From Gammaproteobacteria bacterium (lineage in GTDB: Bacteria > Pseudomonadota > Gammaproteobacteria > Steroidobacterales > Steroidobacteraceae): a DNA stretch of 12,029 bases. Location of the stretch: contig RGYP01000027.1 in the NCBI GenBank assembly GCA_010031985.1, positions 1 through 12,029 of the forward strand, read 5' to 3'. The notes under the pieces were generated by a model that did not search any database, had not been told where the DNA came from, and saw only the letters and a program-made list of their open reading frames with translations. Shown piece by piece: positions 7,102-12,029 of the stretch (position 1 is its first letter; the number at the start of each line of letters is the position of its first letter). The translations under genes were made by a program, and so were the position numbers.

Positions 7102-8091
7102 ATGAACGCTTCGATCGCCGACGACGACCTCCGCAACGATTGGCAGCTCGACGAAGTCGAGGCGCTGTTCGCGCTGCCCTTTCAGGACTTGCTGTTTCGT
7201 GCGCAGACCGTGCATCGCGTCCACCACGCACCGAACACGGTGCAGATGAGCACCCTGCTGTCGGTGAAAACCGGCGCCTGTCCGGAAGATTGCGCCTACT
7301 GTCCGCAAAGCGTCCGTTACGACACCGGTCTCGATCGCGAAGCACTGATGGCCGTCGCCGACGTGACCGCGCGGGCCAAGGCCGCCCGCGAAGCCGGCGC
7401 CACCCGTTTCTGCATGGGCGCTGCCTGGCGCTCACCAAAGAAACGCGACATCGAAGTGATGACGGCGATGATCCGCGAGGTCAAATCTTTGGGGCTCGAG
7501 AGTTGCGCCACGCTCGGCATGCTCAGCCGCGAACAAGCCAAGGAATTGCGCGACGCCGGTCTCGATTACTACAACCACAACATCGACACCTCGCCAGAGT
7601 TCTACGGCGAGATCATCACCACGCGCGACTTCAAGGACAGGCTCGACACTCTCGAGGCGGTACGCGAGGCCGGAATGAACGTCTGCTGCGGCGGTATCGT
7701 CGGCATGGGCGAAACCGTTCGCGACCGCGCACGCATGCTGCAGGTGCTCGCCAATTTGCCGCAGCACCCCGAGAGCGTGCCGATCAACCAACTGGTCGCC
7801 GTACCCGGAACGCCGCTCGCCGATCAGGCGCCCATTGATCCCTTCGACTTCGTGCGTACGATCGCGGTCGCACGCATTCTCATGCCGCGCTCGGCGGTCC
7901 GACTTTCGGCGGGTCGCGAGAGGATGTCCGACGAATTGCAGGCGCTGGCTTTCTTTGCCGGCGCGAATTCCATCTTCTACGGCGAAAAACTCTTGACCAC
8001 CGGCAATCCCGACGTCGAACACGATCGCGCGCTGCTCGCGCGACTCGGCATCGAGGCTGCGGGCGCAGCACCAGCCACGCTGCACGCCTGA
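7102..8091 (+). CDS. bioB: Biotin synthase BioB
   Basis: Radical SAM enzyme that inserts sulfur into dethiobiotin to give biotin, the last step of the pathway. It has 329 residues (E. coli 346; it lacks part of the variable C-terminal tail). The radical-SAM [4Fe-4S] cysteines are C60, C64 and C67 in GACPEDCAYCPQS. The [2Fe-2S] cluster ligands are C104 (RFCMGAAW), C135 (ESCATLG), C195 (VCCGGIVG) and R267 (VRLSAGR), matching E. coli C97, C128, C188 and R260. YNHNIDTSPEFY and FFAGANSIFYG are also conserved. The ATG at 7102 has an imperfect GAGAAGAG upstream and places the protein start in register with homologues; the open frame continues upstream to 6487, but that stretch lies antisense to comF and is not conserved. 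First gene of the bio operon; bioF follows after 5 bases. Confidence 0.97.
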   Translation: MNASIADDDLRNDWQLDEVEALFALPFQDLLFRAQTVHRVHHAPNTVQMSTLLSVKTGACPEDCAYCPQSVRYDTGLDREALMAVADVTARAKAAREAGATRFCMGAAWRSPKKRDIEVMTAMIREVKSLGLESCATLGMLSREQAKELRDAGLDYYNHNIDTSPEFYGEIITTRDFKDRLDTLEAVREAGMNVCCGGIVGMGETVRDRARMLQVLANLPQHPESVPINQLVAVPGTPLADQAPIDPFDFVRTIAVARILMPRSAVRLSAGRERMSDELQALAFFAGANSIFYGEKLLTTGNPDVEHDRALLARLGIEAAGAAPATLHA

Positions 8092-8096
8092 CTGCA

Positions 8097-9290
8097 GTGC
8101 GCTGTACGCCCGAGGCCCGCGCCGCCGCGCTACACGACATCGACACGCGTCGGCTACGCCGGCGTCGAGTGCCGAACGACGACCGTCAAGTCAATTTTTG
8201 CAGCAACGATTACCTGGGTCTCGCGCGCGACCCGGAGGTGGCTGCCGCCATGGCATCGGCTGCGCGCCTCCATGGCGCGGGCGCAGGCGCCTCGCATCTG
8301 GTCAGCGGTCATTCCACGGAGCACGACGCCCTCGAACACGAGTTGGCCGAATTCACGGAGCGCGAGCGTGCGCTCGTGTTCTCCACGGGTTACATGGCGA
8401 ACCTCGGCGTTCTCGCCGCGCTCGTCGATCGAAACGACGTACTGGTCTGCGACGAACTCAATCACGCCTCGCTGATCGATGCCGCAAGACTCACGCGCAC
8501 GCCGCACCATCTTCGATACACCCACGCCGACGCCGGCGCGGCAGCCGAGTTGCTGCGCTCCGCAGACTCGGCGCTCGGTGCCTTCGTGATCACCGATGGC
8601 GTATTCAGCATGGACGGCGACCTTGCGCCGCTGCCGGCGCTAGCCGCCGCAGCCCGGGCACGTCAGGCGTGGCTCGTGGTCGACGACGCTCATGGTATCG
8701 GTGTTCTCGGTGACGGGGGTCGCGGTAGTTGCGAATTCTTTGGTCTCGGCACCAAGGAGGTACCGGTCCTGATCGGCACTTTCGGCAAGGCGCTCGGTAC
8801 CTTTGGCGCATTCGTCGCCGGCGACGGCGACGTGATCGAGCTTTTGATCCAGCGTGCGCGTACCTATATTTACACGACGGCACTGCCGCCCGCGGTCGCG
8901 ACAGCCACTCGCCATGCGCTCAAAAAAATGCGTCTCGAGAAGTGGCGGCGCGAGCATCTTCATTCGCTGGTCGCCCATTTCCGCGACGGCGTGCGCCAAC
9001 GCGGCTTGCCGGTCAGCGATTCCTCCACGCCGATTCAGCCACTGCTGCTCGGCAGCGAGGACAAGGCGCTCGCGGCCAGCCATCGGCTTGGCGAATTAGG
9101 TTATCGCGTCACGGCCATTCGCCCCCCGACCGTCCCCGTCGGCACGTCACGGCTGAGAATTACCCTATCGACCGCGCACAGTGTGGCGCAGGTGGACGGT
9201 CTGCTCGCGGCGCTCGATCAAGTCATGGGCGATGACGCCATCGTCGCTGGCGCCAGCGTCCACGAGTCCGTCACAGGCGTCGTCGCATGA
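8097..9290 (+). CDS. bioF: 8-amino-7-oxononanoate synthase BioF
   Basis: PLP-dependent enzyme of the alpha-oxoamine synthase family. It condenses pimeloyl-ACP (or pimeloyl-CoA) with L-alanine to give KAPA (8-amino-7-oxononanoate), the first ring-forming step of biotin synthesis. It has 397 residues. FCSNDYLGLA lies at 34-43; H124 (NHASL), D196 with H199 (DDAHGIG) and the Schiff-base lysine K231 (TFGKALG) match the E. coli active site. The C-terminal AIRPPTVPVGTSRLRITL is also typical. The only reasonable start is GTG at 8097, 5 bases after the bioB stop and without a clear Shine-Dalgarno, so translation may depend on coupling to bioB. The N terminus is somewhat shorter than usual and there are about 18 extra residues at the C terminus. 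Its stop overlaps the next start as ATGA. Confidence 0.96.
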   Translation: MRCTPEARAAALHDIDTRRLRRRRVPNDDRQVNFCSNDYLGLARDPEVAAAMASAARLHGAGAGASHLVSGHSTEHDALEHELAEFTERERALVFSTGYMANLGVLAALVDRNDVLVCDELNHASLIDAARLTRTPHHLRYTHADAGAAAELLRSADSALGAFVITDGVFSMDGDLAPLPALAAAARARQAWLVVDDAHGIGVLGDGGRGSCEFFGLGTKEVPVLIGTFGKALGTFGAFVAGDGDVIELLIQRARTYIYTTALPPAVATATRHALKKMRLEKWRREHLHSLVAHFRDGVRQRGLPVSDSSTPIQPLLLGSEDKALAASHRLGELGYRVTAIRPPTVPVGTSRLRITLSTAHSVAQVDGLLAALDQVMGDDAIVAGASVHESVTGVVA

Positions 9291-9946
9291 GCGCATCCGC
9301 GAGCCTTGGAGTGGCGACGAAGCTCGCGCAACAAGAGCTCCTCGAGCGCCTCGATCATTTTTCGCTGGCACCGAAACTGGTGGTGGAGATCGGCAGCGCG
9401 CTCGCAACTCGTCCCGATGGACTTCGTCAAAAATTTCCGCGAGCGCGCATCGTCGCGGTCACCGAACCCGGCGAGGGTCGGGCCGTCGTCCGTCGGGGCG
9501 GACGGCTTTCGTTGCGTGCTTTGTTCGGAAAACTCCCGGGATTTCGCGCCCAGGTCGAGCATGTCGAGGCGCCCTCCGTGAACTTGCCGTTCGCAGACGC
9601 AAGCGTGGACGTCGTGGTGGCCGATTGCTTGCTTGCCGGCAGCGACCGACTCGATGCCGTGCTCGCGGAAGTCGGACGGATTCTTCGACCCGGCGCGCTT
9701 TTTCTTTGGAACACGCCAGGACCGGGCAGCCGTAGGGATCAAGCGTATGCCCGTACGGATTTCATCGACATGCACGACATCGGCAGCGCACTCGGGCGTG
9801 CCGGTTTCGCCGAGCCGGTCCTCGACGTCGACCGCTTGGGCGATGTCGAGGTCATTCAAGTCGCGGCGTTCGCGGGTGCGCAGGCCTCGGGCGAAATCTT
9901 TGTCGCTGTGGATTCGATCGGTCGACGTAGCAGGACGTCGTCGTGA
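9287..9946 (+). CDS. bioC: Degenerate, shortened BioC-like methyltransferase
   Basis: Occupies the bioC position between bioF and bioD, sharing 4 bases with each (ATGA at the start, GTGA at the end). BioC uses SAM to methylate the free carboxyl of malonyl-ACP, which starts pimeloyl synthesis. What is BioC-like: LPFADASVDVVVADCLL (100-116), LRPGALFLWNTPG (133-145) and especially FIDMHDIGSALGRAGF (159-174). What is missing: the N-terminal FDRAAxxYD block that carries the catalytic tyrosine region; the glycine-rich SAM loop, where the usual DLGxGTG is EIGSALAT (34-41); and the acidic residue ending strand 2, where AVTEP stands in place of ALD. At 219 residues it is also shorter than E. coli BioC (251), and the segment after VLDVDRL seems deleted. 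The frame is uninterrupted and codon use matches its neighbours, so it looks translated. It may be an inactive remnant, a regulatory subunit or a divergent enzyme. Confidence 0.75.
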   Translation: MSASASLGVATKLAQQELLERLDHFSLAPKLVVEIGSALATRPDGLRQKFPRARIVAVTEPGEGRAVVRRGGRLSLRALFGKLPGFRAQVEHVEAPSVNLPFADASVDVVVADCLLAGSDRLDAVLAEVGRILRPGALFLWNTPGPGSRRDQAYARTDFIDMHDIGSALGRAGFAEPVLDVDRLGDVEVIQVAAFAGAQASGEIFVAVDSIGRRSRTSS

Positions 9947-10731
9947 AGCCGGACTTGCGCGGCGTATTCGTGACCGGTACCGATACCGAGATCGGCAAGA
10001 CTCACGTCTCTTGCGCCATGGTCGCGGCGGCGCGTCGTCGCGGGTCCAGGGTCGGTGTCATGAAACCCATAGCTGCCGGCGCGGCGCAAACGCCACGGGG
10101 TCTGCGCAACGACGATGCGCTGAGCCTGATCGCCGCCGCGCGCGGCGACGCGCACGCATCGTCGGTCACTGCTGCGGAGTACACCGCCGTGAACCCCTAC
10201 TGTTTCGCAGCCCCCGTGTCGCCACACATCGCCGCCGCCGAGGCGGGGGTGCGCCCTGATCTCGCCCGGATCGCAGACTTGGCGAAAGTCCACCGATCGG
10301 AAAATGACTGGCTGGTGGTCGAGGGCGCCGGTGGCTGGCTGGCGCCGATCACGGCAGAACTCAGTGTCAGCGACCTCGCGATCGCCGTCGGTCTGCCGGT
10401 TCTCGTGGTGGTGGGCCTGCGTCTCGGCTGTCTGAACCACGCCCAACTGACGGTCCGCGAGATCGATCGGTCGGGTCTGCCGTTCGCCGGTTGGGTCGCG
10501 AACCAGATCGACCCAGCCATGGCCCGCGTGGACGAAAACGTCAGCATGCTGACCAAACGACTCGGCGGCCCGCCGCTCGCTCGCTTCGGCTTCGGCGCGG
10601 ACGCCGCCGCCTTGGCCGAGAGCGGCAATACCCTGATTGACCGCTTGGTGGCCAAATACGCGACGGTAGGCTTTCTGCAAGCCGCTGATATCGTTGGAAA
10701 TTCTCCGGATTCGGGGATGATCCCGCGGTGA
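9943..10731 (+). CDS. bioD: Dethiobiotin synthetase BioD
   Basis: ATP-dependent carboxylase that closes the ureido ring of 7,8-diaminononanoate (DAPA) to give dethiobiotin, the substrate of BioB. It has 262 residues (E. coli 225). The P-loop is FVTGTDTEIGKTHVS (9-23, K19), with K41 in MKPIAAG, E127 in VEGAGGW, and LGCLNHAQLT (161-170) then GWVANQIDP (183-191, N187), all matching E. coli active-site elements. The start is GTG, overlapping the upstream stop as GTGA with no separate ribosome-binding site, so it is probably translated by coupling. About 24 residues at the C terminus extend past the usual end and look unconserved; this brings the stop into overlap with the next start. The core is intact and the enzyme should be active. 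Confidence 0.95.
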   Translation: MKPDLRGVFVTGTDTEIGKTHVSCAMVAAARRRGSRVGVMKPIAAGAAQTPRGLRNDDALSLIAAARGDAHASSVTAAEYTAVNPYCFAAPVSPHIAAAEAGVRPDLARIADLAKVHRSENDWLVVEGAGGWLAPITAELSVSDLAIAVGLPVLVVVGLRLGCLNHAQLTVREIDRSGLPFAGWVANQIDPAMARVDENVSMLTKRLGGPPLARFGFGADAAALAESGNTLIDRLVAKYATVGFLQAADIVGNSPDSGMIPR

Positions 10732-11222
10732 CTGCCGAAACCCGCATCGAAATCGCCCCGCACTGCTCGCTGACCCCCCGCGGTGCCCGCTGGTTTTTCG
10801 TCAGCCTCTGCGTCGCCTCCTTGTCGATCGCCCTGCCCATCTCTTTGCTGGGTTTCTGGCTGGTGCTGCCCTTCGCCGGCCTGGAACTCGCCCTACTGGC
10901 CTGGGCCTTGCGAGCCAGCATGGCCCGACGACACCAGCGCCAGACGATCACGATCTCGGAAACGGTGGTCACGATCGAAGACGTGATACCGCCGCAAACG
11001 CGCTGTGTCGAGTTCCCGCGACACTGGGCGCAAGTTAGAATCCGCGCCGGGGGTTCGCCGCTGCATCCGAGTCGACTGACGGTCGAATCGCATGGGCGCC
11101 GGCACGAGATCGGGCACTTCCTCAACGAACAGGAAAGACTGGGTCTCGCCGCGCGACTTCGGCGATTGATCGGCCGTGTAGACGAATCCCCACCGTTGCC
11201 GAACCAGGCGGGTTCCGCGTGA
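10728..11222 (+). CDS. DUF2244 integral membrane protein
   Basis: Small inner-membrane protein of 164 residues belonging to the DUF2244 family, whose function is not established. Two closely spaced hydrophobic helices (about 22-42 and 44-64, with LLGFWLVLPFAGLELALLAW in the middle) are followed by a soluble domain with the family pattern: EFPRHW around 101-106, a basic stretch, and SHGRRHEIGHFLNEQER near 124-140. Family members commonly lie just upstream of coxB in proteobacteria, and coxB does follow here, so a role linked to cytochrome c oxidase is plausible but inferred. The start is GTG, overlapping the bioD stop (GTGA), which ties its translation to the biotin operon rather than to cox. 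Codon use is like that of its neighbours. Confidence 0.85.
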   Translation: MTAETRIEIAPHCSLTPRGARWFFVSLCVASLSIALPISLLGFWLVLPFAGLELALLAWALRASMARRHQRQTITISETVVTIEDVIPPQTRCVEFPRHWAQVRIRAGGSPLHPSRLTVESHGRRHEIGHFLNEQERLGLAARLRRLIGRVDESPPLPNQAGSA

Positions 11223-11264
11223 AGCGGGCCGCTGGCGCGTCGATGCCGCTGTTTTTGTGTTTTT
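11223..11264 (+). terminator. Possible weak terminator after the bio-DUF2244 operon
   Basis: A 5-bp GC-rich stem can form between AGCGG (11223-11227) and CCGCT (11246-11250) around an 18-base loop, followed at once by T-runs at 11252-11256 and 11260-11264. The stem is short and the loop large, so termination would be leaky at best. The position, directly after a stop codon and before coxB, is right for one. Confidence 0.3.
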
Positions 11265-11271
11265 GCAAAAA
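11260..11271. repeat. 12-bp AT-rich palindrome TTTTTGCAAAAA
   Basis: A perfect inverted repeat with no loop, in a GC-rich background, in the spacer before coxB. It could be a protein-binding site for a dimeric regulator or simply part of an AT-rich promoter. No known regulator motif is recognised. Confidence 0.4.
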
Positions 11272-11272
11272 T

Positions 11273-11290
11273 TTCGAGTAATTCGAGTAA
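11273..11290 (+). repeat. Tandem direct repeat of TTCGAGTAA before coxB
   Basis: Two perfect, adjacent 9-bp copies (11273-11281 and 11282-11290) end 11 bases before the coxB ATG. The first copy overlaps a weak -10-like AGTAAT (11277-11282). The repeat may be a slippage duplication, a regulator site, or part of the translation start region; the sequence does not say which. Confidence 0.6.
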
Positions 11291-11301
11291 CTGGATAGCC
11301 C

Positions 11302-12029
11302 ATGAAGAGACATCTCAGCCACGCCCTGACCACCGCTTTCGCGATCCTGAGCGGCCTCGCGCCCCTGGCGGCACACGCCGACTGGGGCAACCTCAACATG
11401 ACCGTGGGCGTCACCGAGCTTTCCAAAGAAATCCACTCGTTGCACATGACCATTTTCTGGTGGTGCGTGGCAATCGGCGTGTTCGTGTTCGGCTGGATGA
11501 TCTGGTCGCTGGTGGCGTTCCGCAAATCGCAGGGTGCCAAACCCGACACCACCATGGTGCACAGCACCAAGGCCGAGATCATCTGGACGGTCATCCCGGT
11601 GCTGATCCTCGTCATCATGGCGATCCCGGCGGCGCGTACGCTCATCGCCATCGAAGACACGCGCAACACCGAGATCAGCATCAAGGCCACGGGTTACCAG
11701 TGGAAATGGCAATACGAATATCTCGGCGAGAACGTGAGCTTCTTCTCGCAGCTCGATCGTGCGAGTGACGAAGCGCGGCAGCTGAAGTCCGGCATCGACC
11801 CGAAGACCGTGCCCGATTATTTGTTGAGCGTCGACAATCCCCTCGTCGTTCCGGAAGACACCAAGGTGCGCATGCTGCTCACCGCGCAGGACGTCATCCA
11901 CGCCTGGTGGGTTCCGGCCTTCGGCATGAAGAAAGACGCCATCCCGGGCAACGTCAACGAACTCTGGTTCAAGGTCGAGAAGGGCAAGACCGGCACCTAT
12001 CGCGGTCAATGCGCCGAGCTTTGCGGCCG
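11302..12029 (+). CDS. coxB: Cytochrome c oxidase subunit II CoxB (3' end beyond window)
   Basis: Subunit II of an aa3-type haem-copper oxidase; it takes electrons from cytochrome c through the binuclear CuA centre on the periplasmic side. The frame is open to the window edge, giving 242 complete residues. Residues 1-26 form a signal peptide (basic MKRH, hydrophobic core, AHA cleavage site). Two transmembrane helices follow at about 49-72 and 93-114. The conserved aromatic stretch GYQWKWQYEY (131-140) leads electrons towards haem a. CuA ligands visible are H200 in DVIHAWW and C237, E239 and C241 in CAELCG; the final histidine and methionine ligands would lie just outside the window. The ATG has only a weak GGA upstream. 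Its place after DUF2244 fits the usual start of a cox cluster. Confidence 0.97.
   Translation, partial: MKRHLSHALTTAFAILSGLAPLAAHADWGNLNMTVGVTELSKEIHSLHMTIFWWCVAIGVFVFGWMIWSLVAFRKSQGAKPDTTMVHSTKAEIIWTVIPVLILVIMAIPAARTLIAIEDTRNTEISIKATGYQWKWQYEYLGENVSFFSQLDRASDEARQLKSGIDPKTVPDYLLSVDNPLVVPEDTKVRMLLTAQDVIHAWWVPAFGMKKDAIPGNVNELWFKVEKGKTGTYRGQCAELCG

Noticed and set aside
9287..9946. Frameshift or sequencing error as the cause of the odd BioC
   Set aside because: Translations of the other two frames around the missing motif I do not restore a glycine-rich SAM loop, and the used frame has no stop and keeps the conserved C-terminal blocks.

Overview
The window is a GC-rich, gene-dense stretch of bacterial chromosome carrying housekeeping genes only. 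I see no mobile element, CRISPR array, tRNA or rRNA. Gene content and order (a probable rpoZ tail, spoT, ridA, recG, ubiC, ubiA, then comF back-to-back with a bioB-F-C-D cluster, then a DUF2244 gene and coxB) point to a gammaproteobacterium of the high-GC Pseudomonas/Xanthomonas/Nevskiales kind. The genus cannot be read from the sequence.

Layout. Bases 1-6268 are one plus-strand run: the 3' end of an upstream gene (probably rpoZ), spoT (ppGpp synthetase/hydrolase), ridA (enamine/imine deaminase), recG (branch-migration helicase), ubiC and ubiA (first two steps of ubiquinone synthesis). Gaps are short and recG overlaps ubiC, so they are probably largely cotranscribed. comF lies on the minus strand (6963-6214). 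Its 3' end overlaps the 3' end of ubiA by 55 bp, tail to tail, and its 5' end faces bioB across 138 bp that must hold the comF and bioB promoters. Bases 7102-11222 are a tightly coupled plus-strand operon: bioB, bioF, a shortened BioC-like methyltransferase, bioD and a DUF2244 membrane protein. The last three junctions are 4-base ATGA/GTGA overlaps. A short AT-rich spacer with a palindrome and a tandem 9-bp repeat then leads into coxB (cytochrome c oxidase subunit II), which runs off the right edge. No stretch over 300 bases lacks a gene; the largest gap is 6964-7101.

How the genes work together. ubiC and ubiA make the quinone ring precursor, and coxB with DUF2244 belongs to the terminal oxidase, so both ends of an aerobic respiratory chain are represented. 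The bio genes cover the late biotin steps (pimeloyl-ACP to KAPA, DAPA to dethiobiotin, dethiobiotin to biotin); bioA is not here. The early pimeloyl step looks abnormal: there is no bioH, and the gene in the bioC position has lost the N-terminal BioC signature, the glycine-rich SAM motif and apparently an internal segment, while keeping a BioC-like FIDMHDIG block. That degenerate BioC is the most interesting item in the window. The other genes look ordinary and intact.
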